Assembly: GCF_017976235.1 (NCBI RefSeq)
Contig: NZ_JACVHC010000009.1
Span: 124,001 to 188,000 of the forward strand
Origin: Pseudomonas anatoliensis
GTDB lineage: Bacteria; Pseudomonadota; Gammaproteobacteria; Pseudomonadales; Pseudomonadaceae
Length of the DNA stretch: 64,000 nt
Direction: 5' to 3'
Shown here in pieces: positions 26,065-33,541 of this stretch. Made by a program: the position numbers and the translations under genes. The notes under the pieces are model-generated. The model was not told the DNA's origin. It saw only the letters and a list, made by a program, of their open reading frames with translations, and did not search any database. Position 1 is the stretch's first letter. Each line of letters starts with the position of its first letter.

Positions 26065-26163
26065 CCTGTAGGAGCTGCGGCACGCTGCGATCTTTTGATC
26101 TTGATCTTTGAAAAAGCTGAATCAAAAGATCGCAGCCTCGTTTCACTCGACAGCTCCTACAGG
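26065..26163. repeat. REP hairpin, GTAGGAGCTGC class
   Basis: An inverted repeat from CCTGTAGGAGCTGCGGCACG to CAGCTCCTACAGG with an AT-rich loop; the right arm carries a small insertion (TCGTTTCACTCGA). It separates the convergent MFS and transpeptidase genes. Confidence 0.85.
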
Positions 26164-26178
26164 GGATTGAGTAGGGTT

Positions 26179-26892
26179 TTAGCTGGCGTGGGTACTGATG
26201 ATGCTCGCCACTTGCTGCGGCTGGCAGTTGAGATACGGCGACTTCCTCAGCCAGCGCTGATCCGGGTACCACGAGAACATGAACTGGCCGTTTTTCAGTT
26301 TGTCGATCACCTGTTTCGCAATCTGCGGGCGGACGGCCGGGCAGCCCTGGCTGCGACCGATGCGGCCCTGACGCTTGCTCCACAACGGATTCACGTAATC
26401 GGCGGCGTGAATGACGATAGCGCGATCACGCGCCAGATCATTGAAGCCGGGCTCCAGACCATCCATGCGCAGCGAGTAACCATGAGTGCCGCTGTAGCTT
26501 TCCTGGGTGCGGAACAAGCCGAGGCTGGACTGATAGCTGCCTTCGACATTGGAAAACTGCGTGGCGAAGTTTTCCCCGGAGTTGGAGCCGTGGGCGACCA
26601 GATCACGCAGCACCAGTTTTTTCCGGTTGAGGTCAAAGATCCACAGTCGGCGTTCGGTGGACGGCTGCGAATAGTCGATGATTGCCAGGTGGCGGGACGG
26701 CTTCGCACCGTTATTGACCGCACATTGCATGGCGCTCAAGGCACCTTTCAGCGCTTGGGGATTGAGTTCTGGCGCGGCGTGCGCGAGGCTGGTGAAGAGA
26801 ACCGGCGATGGTTTGCCGGCGGCAAAAGCTGGACTGGTCACGGCGACAAGGGTCGCGGTGGTCAGCAGAAGTCGGCGCAAATACGTCAACAT
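26179..26892 (-). CDS. murein L,D-transpeptidase-like protein (YkuD_2 type)
   Basis: A 237-residue protein with a signal peptide ending at AFA. The catalytic region contains HAADYVNPLWSKRQGRIGRS followed by QGCPAV, with the nucleophilic Cys. This is the short YkuD_2 class rather than the PG-binding class of the next gene. Probably acts on peptidoglycan cross-links in the periplasm. It is divergent from the second transpeptidase gene. Confidence 0.82.
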   Translation of the reverse strand: MLTYLRRLLLTTATLVAVTSPAFAAGKPSPVLFTSLAHAAPELNPQALKGALSAMQCAVNNGAKPSRHLAIIDYSQPSTERRLWIFDLNRKKLVLRDLVAHGSNSGENFATQFSNVEGSYQSSLGLFRTQESYSGTHGYSLRMDGLEPGFNDLARDRAIVIHAADYVNPLWSKRQGRIGRSQGCPAVRPQIAKQVIDKLKNGQFMFSWYPDQRWLRKSPYLNCQPQQVASIISTHAS

Positions 26893-27043
26893 TTATAAAG
26901 TGTCCTCAACTTGCTACTTATTTGGCACTTTGGCTCCTGACGTCCAGTCGTAACCTGCAAGCCCGAAGTTCGAGCCTGACTGTTCAGCGCACCTGATGTA
27001 AGGTTGGCCATCATCAAGGTGGCCATGGATTGGAGTAAAGCAG

Positions 27044-28660
27044 TTGTTCAAAAAGTACGCATGCTACTTGAGCATTTGTTTGCTCGCAGCGCCGTTTGTC
27101 GCTTGTGCCGATGAATCACTGCCGCCGTTGCAGACGCTGCCGACGCCTCCTGCCGAAATGCCGGTCGAGTTGCAAAGTCCATTGCATGCCGTATTGATCG
27201 GTCTGCCACAGACCTGCCCGGCGCTCGCAAAACAGCTCAGCGGCCCGTCGTTGCAACAGTTGCAAGCCTTCTATCAGCAGCAGGACTGGATGCCGGTGTG
27301 GGCCAGCGAATCCGGGCGATTGCAGGCCTTGCAGGCGCAATTGCCTTTGTTGGCCGACGATGGCCTCAGTCCGCAACGCTATCCGGTCGCGATCACCGCG
27401 CCGCAGGATGGCGAGTTGTGCGCCGATATCGATATCAGCCGCTATTACCTGCAAGCCCTGCAGGATCTGCACTATGGCCGTCTGCTGCAATCGCACTTCG
27501 AGCCGTTGTGGCATGCCGATGATTCCCAGCGTGACCGTCAGGCCGAACTGTTGGCGATTGCCGTGCCGGGTATGCATGACATTCCTGCAGCGTTCGACCT
27601 GGCCCGTCCGCGTCTGGCGCAATATCAGAAACTGCGCCAGCTCTACGCCGCACAACGCCTCACAGCCTTGCCGAAATGGCAGTCAGTGGGCAGCGGGCCG
27701 CTGTTGCGCCCGTCCATGGAAGACAAACGCGTGCCGGAACTGGCCCAGCGCTTATACAGCGAAGGCTATCTGAGCCACGCCATCGGCACGACCGACAATG
27801 CTTACGAAGGCGCGTTGGTGGACGCGGTGAAAAGCTTCCAGGCCAATCATTCGTTGCAGGCTGACGGTGTGGTCGGGCCGGGGACGATTGCCGAACTCAA
27901 CATCAGTCCGATGGCCCGCCGCGAACAGCTGCGGGTCAACCTGGAACGCTTCCGTTGGCTGGCCCAGGACATGGAACCCGATGGTTTGCTGGTCAATGTC
28001 GCGGCGGCGGAACTGACTTTGTATCAGGGCGGCGAACCGGTGTGGCAGACGCGCACCCAGGTCGGCCGTGCCGAGCGCCAGACGCCGCTACTCAAATCCC
28101 GCGTCACGCGGCTGACGCTGAACCCGACCTGGACCGTGCCGCCAACCATCTGGAAGGAAGACAAACTGCCGGAAATCCGCAAGGACCAGACCTTCCTCAG
28201 TCGGCATAATCTGCAAGTGCTGGATGCCAACGGTCAGCCGTTGGCAGCCGCAGACATCGACTGGGACCACCCCGGCAACATCCTTTTGCGCCAGGACGCG
28301 GGGCCACGTAACCCGTTGGGGCAGATGGTCATTCGCTTCCCCAATCCGTTCTCGGTGTATCTGCATGACACGCCGAGCAAGGCGTTGTTCGAAAAAGGCC
28401 CACGGGCGTTCAGCTCAGGCTGCGTAAGGGTCGAGCATCCGATGCAATTGCGCGATCTGCTGCTCAGCCCGGCGGAAAAGGCGCGTACCGACACCTTGCT
28501 CGCCACCGGCGCCACCCATGAGTTTCGCTTGTCGGCGCCGGTGCCGATCCTGATGACCTACTGGACGGCGCAGGTCGACAGCGCCGGTCACGTGCGTTAT
28601 TCGCCAGACATCTACAGTCGTGACAATGCCTTGTTGGTGGGCCTGGATCGCGCGCATTGA
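27044..28660 (+). CDS. L,D-transpeptidase, YcbB/LdtD type
   Basis: A 538-residue protein starting at TTG (27044) with GGAG at 27032-27035; no ATG is in a position to give the signal peptide. Domains: signal peptide 1-24, an N-terminal scaffold, a peptidoglycan-binding domain (about 232-285, including AVKSFQANHSLQADGVVGPG) and a YkuD catalytic domain (about 305-475) with HDTPSK and the catalytic Cys in FSSGCVRVEHP. It makes 3-3 meso-DAP cross-links that stiffen the wall and can bypass beta-lactam-sensitive transpeptidases. Confidence 0.9.
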   Translation: MFKKYACYLSICLLAAPFVACADESLPPLQTLPTPPAEMPVELQSPLHAVLIGLPQTCPALAKQLSGPSLQQLQAFYQQQDWMPVWASESGRLQALQAQLPLLADDGLSPQRYPVAITAPQDGELCADIDISRYYLQALQDLHYGRLLQSHFEPLWHADDSQRDRQAELLAIAVPGMHDIPAAFDLARPRLAQYQKLRQLYAAQRLTALPKWQSVGSGPLLRPSMEDKRVPELAQRLYSEGYLSHAIGTTDNAYEGALVDAVKSFQANHSLQADGVVGPGTIAELNISPMARREQLRVNLERFRWLAQDMEPDGLLVNVAAAELTLYQGGEPVWQTRTQVGRAERQTPLLKSRVTRLTLNPTWTVPPTIWKEDKLPEIRKDQTFLSRHNLQVLDANGQPLAAADIDWDHPGNILLRQDAGPRNPLGQMVIRFPNPFSVYLHDTPSKALFEKGPRAFSSGCVRVEHPMQLRDLLLSPAEKARTDTLLATGATHEFRLSAPVPILMTYWTAQVDSAGHVRYSPDIYSRDNALLVGLDRAH

Positions 28661-28663
28661 GGT

Positions 28664-29179
28664 TCAGCGGTCGCGGCGACTCCAGAACACCCGCGCCAGC
28701 CACGCATCGATGCTCAACTTGCCGGCGCCGGCGAATACCAGGGGCACCAAAGCTGCCAGGTAAATCGCCGGCAGCTTGAAGTTGCCGAAGCCTTTGTTGG
28801 TGATCGCGTAACCCTGCGCCAGTTCGCTCAACGACGACCAGTCGGCGGGCCAGTGCACGGCGGCGGCGGCGACGACGGTCACCACGATCAGCGAAATGGC
28901 CGAGATTCGCGTGCCGAAACCGATAAGAATCGCCAACGCGCAGATCAGCTCGGCCCACATCGACAGTTCCCAGTTCAGCGTCGCCGGCAGGTGATCGAAT
29001 GGGAATGGGAATTTGTCCTGAATGTCTTCGAACCAGTTCTGCCCGTTGAACTTCTCGAGCCCCGACTCGAAAAATTCCCAGGCGATAAACACGCGCAGGG
29101 TCAGCGGCGCCAGCCAGGCACCGGCGTGGTCAAGGTTCAGGTGCAAGCCTTTGACGGCGCTCGAAAGGGTGGTGGTCAT
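28664..29179 (-). CDS. DoxX-family membrane protein
   Basis: A 171-residue protein with four membrane helices and the typical opening LAPLTLRVFIAWEFFESGLEKFNG. The ATG at 29179 has GGAGATT upstream. It converges on the transpeptidase gene (3 nt between stops). DoxX proteins are linked to thiol or redox stress and quinone chemistry; the exact role here is unknown. Confidence 0.82.
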   Translation of the reverse strand: MTTTLSSAVKGLHLNLDHAGAWLAPLTLRVFIAWEFFESGLEKFNGQNWFEDIQDKFPFPFDHLPATLNWELSMWAELICALAILIGFGTRISAISLIVVTVVAAAAVHWPADWSSLSELAQGYAITNKGFGNFKLPAIYLAALVPLVFAGAGKLSIDAWLARVFWSRRDR

Positions 29180-29330
29180 GGGGAATCTCCGGTGGATCGG
29201 GTGAATGGGATCGACCGGGTGATTTGAGCGTTGGGGTGTATCGTTGGTGTGTCGCCACTGTGCGGATTTGTGCATTGGATGTGTCTGCCGCCTGGCGGTA
29301 CACAGTGCGATACAGTCCATCGCAGTCCCT

Positions 29331-29553
29331 TGTAGGAGCTGCCGAAGGCTGCGATCTTTTGATTTGGTTTTTTTAAAGACAAAATCAAAAGATCGCAGCC
29401 TTCGGCAGCTCCTACATTGGGATAGTGTCTGGTCTTGGAACATGTGCGGAACGTGTAGACGCCATCGCTGGCAAGCCAGCTCCCACAGTGTCTGGCGGCG
29501 AACACAAGTTTTCCATCCGACACAAAACCTGTGGGAGCTGGCTTGCCAGCGAT
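29331..29553. repeat. two adjacent REP structures of different classes
   Basis: 29331-29416 is an inverted repeat of the GTAGGAGCTGCCGAAGGCTG class. 29463-29553 is an inside-out pair of the TGTGGGAGCTGGCTTGCCAG class (complement first, then head). Together they fill most of the 389-base gap upstream of doxX. Nothing else was seen there. Confidence 0.86.
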
Positions 29554-29568
29554 GAACGATGATGCGGT

Positions 29569-30186
29569 CTACAGCTTGGGCACCCGCCACAAATACCAGG
29601 CCGCCACCGTCCGATACGGACTCCAGCCCAAACCAATCTCAACCATCTGCTTACGGGTCGGCTGCACCTCTAACCCCTTCAACCGTCGAAACCCCTCGCG
29701 CACGCCAAAATCATCCGCCGGCAGGATATCCATCCGCTCAAGGCTGTAAATCAACAGCATCTCCACCGTCCAGCGCCCGACCCCGCGCAGGCTGACCAGT
29801 CGCTCGATCAACGCTTCATCATCCGTCGCCAACGCCGTGGCGTAATCCGGCACCACGCCATCCAGCGTCGCTTGGGCGATCCCCTGAATCGTCGCAATCT
29901 TGCCCGCCGAAAACCCACAGCTGCGCAGGTGATCAAACCCGGCGGCGACGATTTGCTCCGGTCGCGGAAACGTTTGTCCGGGAAACAACCCGACCAACCG
30001 ACCGACAATCGCATCTCCAGCCTTGGCATGCAGTTGCTGATAGGCAATCGCCCGCACCAGCGATTCGTACGGATCGCGCGTCGGATGCGGTTGATGCAGG
30101 CAAGGGCCGACAGCGGCGATGTGTCGTTGCCAGTCGACATCGAGCGCGGCCAGAAATGAGCTGGCCGCCTGATAAACATCGGTCAT
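29569..30186 (-). CDS. DNA-3-methyladenine glycosylase II family protein
   Basis: A 205-residue HhH-GPD glycosylase. It has the family's AIAYQQLHAKAGDAI segment, the helix-hairpin-helix LRGVGRWTVEMLLIYSLERM and the catalytic Asp in LPADDFGVREG. It lacks the N-terminal domain of E. coli AlkA, as in the short Pseudomonas/Mag type. It removes alkylated bases. It starts 1 nt after the stop of the PEP-mutase-like gene, and ada lies upstream, so the three look like an alkylation-repair operon. Confidence 0.87.
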   Translation of the reverse strand: MTDVYQAASSFLAALDVDWQRHIAAVGPCLHQPHPTRDPYESLVRAIAYQQLHAKAGDAIVGRLVGLFPGQTFPRPEQIVAAGFDHLRSCGFSAGKIATIQGIAQATLDGVVPDYATALATDDEALIERLVSLRGVGRWTVEMLLIYSLERMDILPADDFGVREGFRRLKGLEVQPTRKQMVEIGLGWSPYRTVAAWYLWRVPKL

Positions 30187-30187
30187 G

Positions 30188-30985
30188 TTATTTCAGCAAA
30201 CCGTTGACTTCGCCGTAGGTGAACCCCTTCAGGTCGTGGGTATCGAGTTTGCCGCTGGTGAGGAAACTCTTCATCAGCCCACCCATTGCGCCGTACAGGA
30301 ATTCAGCGATGCCGGAGCCCGCGCTCAATCGGCGCACGCCCAGCGCTTGCAGCTCGCACGGCGAGGGCAGACCGGCGACCCCCAGCACATTGACTGGCAA
30401 TGAAGTGCCCTTGCAGATCGCTTCGATCTCGTAGGCTGCCGTGACGCCGGCGGCGAACAAACCATCGGTGCCAGCCGCTTGATACAGCGCGGCACGGCGC
30501 AGCGTTTCGGCGACGCGATCTTCGGCCGGCACCAGAGCGCGCAGGTAGACGTCGGTGCGCGCGTTGATGAACAACTTTACATCGCGTTTGTTGGCGACCG
30601 TTCGGGCCAGTTCGATCTTGCGCGCCAACAGGTCTGGATCAGCCGAGCCGTCTTCGATGTTGATCCCGACAGCGCCGGCCGCGATCACTGCATCGAGTAC
30701 TTCGGCAACGCGCCCGAGGTCATCGGAATAACCCGCCTCGACGTCTACGGTCAACGGTACGTTGATCACCCGGACGATCGATTCCACGGTCGAAATCAGC
30801 CGTTCGAGAGGCAGGGCGTTGCCGTCCGGATAACCATGCGCCCAAGCGACTGCAGCGCTGCTGGTGGCGACGGCGTTGCCGCCCAGCTGTTCGACCAGTC
30901 GTGCACCGGTGGCGTCGGCGACGTTGGTCAGGATCAGCAAGTCCTGTTGGTGCAACTGGTGAAACCGAGTGTCGAGCGCGTCCAT
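30188..30985 (-). CDS. isocitrate lyase/PEP mutase superfamily protein
   Basis: A 265-residue TIM-barrel protein of the PEP mutase subgroup: TNVADATGARLVEQLGGNAV, VDVEAGYSDD (Mg-binding Asp/Glu pattern), INIEDGSAD and FINARTDVYL. The lyase active-site KKCGH is absent, as in many unassigned members, so the reaction is unknown (C-C or P-C bond lyase or mutase). It sits between ada and the glycosylase gene in one operon. Confidence 0.8.
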   Translation of the reverse strand: MDALDTRFHQLHQQDLLILTNVADATGARLVEQLGGNAVATSSAAVAWAHGYPDGNALPLERLISTVESIVRVINVPLTVDVEAGYSDDLGRVAEVLDAVIAAGAVGINIEDGSADPDLLARKIELARTVANKRDVKLFINARTDVYLRALVPAEDRVAETLRRAALYQAAGTDGLFAAGVTAAYEIEAICKGTSLPVNVLGVAGLPSPCELQALGVRRLSAGSGIAEFLYGAMGGLMKSFLTSGKLDTHDLKGFTYGEVNGLLK

Positions 30986-31018
30986 CGAAATTCCTTTTTT
31001 GCAGGTTGATTCAAGTCG

Positions 31019-32101
31019 TCAGAAAGCCAGTTGTTGCGTGAGCTGTACGGCGGCGTTTTCCAGCCTCAACAGGAATGCTTTGCGTGGCTGACCACCACCA
31101 TAACCGGTGAGCGAGCCGTCCGCGCCGATCACCCGATGACAAGGCACCACAATCGAGAGGCGATTTTGACCGTTGGCCAGTCCCACCGCTCGACTGGCGC
31201 CGGGTTTGCCCAAGCCTGCGGCAACGGCGCCGTAGGTGCTGGTGTGACCGTAAGGGATTTGCTGCAGGGCCGACCAGACTTGCCGGGCGAACTCACTGCC
31301 GGGCAGGTGCAAGGCGACGGTAAACGCGGTCAAGCGGCCGGCGAAATACTGCGCCAGTTCACGCTCGATCTGCTGCAAATGCGCGTTATGCCCCGGTGCG
31401 ACCACGTAGCCATAGCGGTTTTGCAATTCCTCGACTTCCCGGGTCAATGCCGGCCGGTCGAGGAACTCCAGCAGCACCAGACCGCGTTGTTCAGCCATGG
31501 CAATCATCGGCCCCAGCGGCGTGGTCAGTCGGGTAAACAAAAGCGGTTCACTTTGGGCGGTGCGGCCCGGGGTGATGTGGAATGACTTCTGAAAGGCATC
31601 GCGAAACCCGCTGAGCGATTCATACCCGGAATCGAACGCCGCGTGGTCGATCGAAGTGCCTTGCTTGATCCCACCCAGTGCCATGCCCAGGCGCCGGGTG
31701 CGCAGCCAGGCATGGAACGTCATGCCGAAATGCTGCTTGAACCAGCGCCGCAGCTTCAGCGGTTCGATGCCTTCGGCGAGCAATTGCGCATCGCTCCAGC
31801 GCAGCTCGGGGTCCGCGTCGACGGCCGCGAGCAAACGCTGTACCCAGTCCGGCGCGATGGCCGCAGCGTCCAGCGGTTTGCAGCGCAGACAGGCGCGGTA
31901 ACCGGCGCTCATGCATTCGTCGGCATGGGCGAAGAACTCGACGTTCTCCGGTTTCGGTTTGCGCGCCGTGCAACTGGGGCGGCAGAAGATGCCGGTGGTT
32001 TTCACGGCCGTGAAGAACACGCCTTCATAGGCAGTGTCGCGTTCGAGCATGGCGCGAACCATCTCGGCGTGGGGCGGCAGGGCAGCGGTTTGTATGTTCA
32101 T
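31019..32101 (-). CDS. ada: bifunctional Ada: methylphosphotriester sensor/regulator and O6-methylguanine-DNA methyltransferase
   Basis: A 360-residue Ada. The Zn/sensor cysteines are at 40, 44, 71 and 74, the same spacing as in E. coli Ada. An AraC-type HTH follows (FKQHFGMTFHAWLRTRRLGM, and later GYESLSGFRDAFQKSF). The C-terminal methyltransferase domain has the acceptor Cys in IVVPCHRVIG. The ATG at 32101 was preferred because it gives the standard N-terminus. It probably activates its own operon with the downstream glycosylase gene after alkylation. Confidence 0.93.
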   Translation of the reverse strand: MNIQTAALPPHAEMVRAMLERDTAYEGVFFTAVKTTGIFCRPSCTARKPKPENVEFFAHADECMSAGYRACLRCKPLDAAAIAPDWVQRLLAAVDADPELRWSDAQLLAEGIEPLKLRRWFKQHFGMTFHAWLRTRRLGMALGGIKQGTSIDHAAFDSGYESLSGFRDAFQKSFHITPGRTAQSEPLLFTRLTTPLGPMIAMAEQRGLVLLEFLDRPALTREVEELQNRYGYVVAPGHNAHLQQIERELAQYFAGRLTAFTVALHLPGSEFARQVWSALQQIPYGHTSTYGAVAAGLGKPGASRAVGLANGQNRLSIVVPCHRVIGADGSLTGYGGGQPRKAFLLRLENAAVQLTQQLAF

Positions 32102-32176
32102 GGGGTGAGAGTAAAACCAGATTCTCGATGGCTCCACCGAAAAATCGACAATGAATTCCGGCTGACGCTGAACTAT

Positions 32177-32263
32177 TGTAGGAGCTGCCGCAGGCTGCGA
32201 TCTTTTGATGTTGATCCTGAAAAAACAAGATCAAAAGATCGCAGCCTGCGGCAGCTCCTACAG
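32177..32263. repeat. REP hairpin, GTAGGAGCTGC class
   Basis: An inverted repeat with arms TGTAGGAGCTGCCGCAGGCT and its complement ending CTCCTACA around a GTTGATCCTGAAAAAACAAG loop. It lies between the divergent ada and VOC genes. Confidence 0.87.
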
Positions 32264-32280
32264 TTTGTTGAGGTCTGCCC

Positions 32281-32694
32281 ATGCATCCGTTTGTAATTCA
32301 GCACATTGATCACATCGTCCTGCGCGTCGCCGACTTGCAACGCAGCATCGATTTCTACGGCCAGGTGTTCGGTGCCGAAGTGGTCAAGCGCAATGAACCG
32401 CTGGGGCTGGTGCATTTGCGCGCCGGTACGTCGATGATCGATCTCGTTGACCTTGCGGGCGACATCGGCCGCCAGGGTGGTGGGGCGGCGGGTGCGGAGG
32501 GGCGCAACGTCGATCACTTCTGCCTGCGCATCGAGCCATTCGATGAAGCGGCTCTGATCGAGCATTTGCGGGCGCACGGCCTTAGCGTGGAAAAAGCCGC
32601 CACCCGCTTCGGTGCCGAGGGCAACGGCTTGTCGCTGTACTGTTTCGACCCGGATGGCAATCAGGTCGAACTCAAAGGTCCGTCGCAGGCTTAA
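32281..32694 (+). CDS. VOC/glyoxalase-fold protein
   Basis: A 137-residue vicinal-oxygen-chelate protein: HIDHIVLRVADLQRSIDFYG, a central VDHFCLRIEPFD strand and LYCFDPDGNQVELKG at the C-terminus. Metal ligands of the His/Glu type are in place. The substrate is unknown; family members include dioxygenases, lyases and resistance proteins. Confidence 0.82.
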   Translation: MHPFVIQHIDHIVLRVADLQRSIDFYGQVFGAEVVKRNEPLGLVHLRAGTSMIDLVDLAGDIGRQGGGAAGAEGRNVDHFCLRIEPFDEAALIEHLRAHGLSVEKAATRFGAEGNGLSLYCFDPDGNQVELKGPSQA

Positions 32695-32858
32695 GCCCGT
32701 TTCGCAGGCCCATCCAGTCAGGCGGTGCTGTCGCGGTACAGCAACCGCAGGCGCGTCAAGTCGGGTCGAACTTTTTGCGTCAGAAGGAACTCTGAAATGT
32801 CCGAGGGCTGTGGTTTCGTTAGAAAAAACGATCTGCGCGGTCAGAAATGTCGTTTGAC

Positions 32859-32887
32859 GTGTAAAATTTCACGCGACGTTTTTACAC
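32859..32887. promoter_or_regulatory. inverted repeat upstream of the heme oxygenase gene
   Basis: GTGTAAAA at 32859-32866 and its exact complement TTTTACAC at 32880-32887 are separated by 13 bases. The centre-to-centre distance of 21 bases equals two turns of DNA. It lies 40-68 bases before the bphO start. It could bind a dimeric regulator; no regulator is known to me for this site. Confidence 0.45.
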
Positions 32888-32926
32888 CCCGAATGGCCCC
32901 AGGCGGCCTCACCAAGAGCGACATAC

Positions 32927-33541
32927 ATGCAAGCAAAGGCCCGTGAGGTTTATGTGCCACCGGTGCTGCAAGATTTGCGGGCCGGTACTGCCGAACTGCA
33001 CATCGCACTGGAAAAACGCCTTCCTTTTTTTTCCGATACGCTCGATATACCTGCTTTTGAGCGGTTGATGGCGGCCTATCACGGCTTCTATTTTCCGCTG
33101 GAAAATGCATTGCAGCGCAGTGGTTCAGTCCCCGACGATTTCGACCTGACGCCACGCCTCAAAACCTCGACATTGCGCGGCGATCTGCAAGCGTTGGGGT
33201 TAGCGCCCGCTTCGCTGGAAAACCTGCCGATCTGCGACCAGTTGCCCGTGATTGATTCGAGCGCCGCGTGCCTGGGTGTGCTGTACGTGCTCGAAGGCGC
33301 AACCCTCGGCGGACAGATCCTGCGTCGAGAAATCTCCGCACGGTTGGGCCTTGAAGCAGACAACGGCGCTGCCTTCCTCGATGTCTATGGCGCTGCCACC
33401 GGCCGTCGCTGGCGCGAATTTATCGAATACCTGGGCAATCGCCCGATGGACGCCGATGAGCGCGAAGCCGTTGTGATCGCGGCGCAAACCACATTCAGTT
33501 GCTTCGAGCGCTGGCTCGATTGCCAGGAGGTATTGGCATGA
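32927..33541 (+). CDS. bphO: biliverdin-producing heme oxygenase (BphO type)
   Basis: A 204-residue bacterial heme oxygenase. The proximal His is in ELHIALEKRLPF, and the distal helix Gly-rich motif is in LYVLEGATLGGQIL. It overlaps the bacteriophytochrome gene by ATGA, so the two are translationally coupled. It makes the biliverdin chromophore for the photoreceptor. Confidence 0.92.
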   Translation: MQAKAREVYVPPVLQDLRAGTAELHIALEKRLPFFSDTLDIPAFERLMAAYHGFYFPLENALQRSGSVPDDFDLTPRLKTSTLRGDLQALGLAPASLENLPICDQLPVIDSSAACLGVLYVLEGATLGGQILRREISARLGLEADNGAAFLDVYGAATGRRWREFIEYLGNRPMDADEREAVVIAAQTTFSCFERWLDCQEVLA

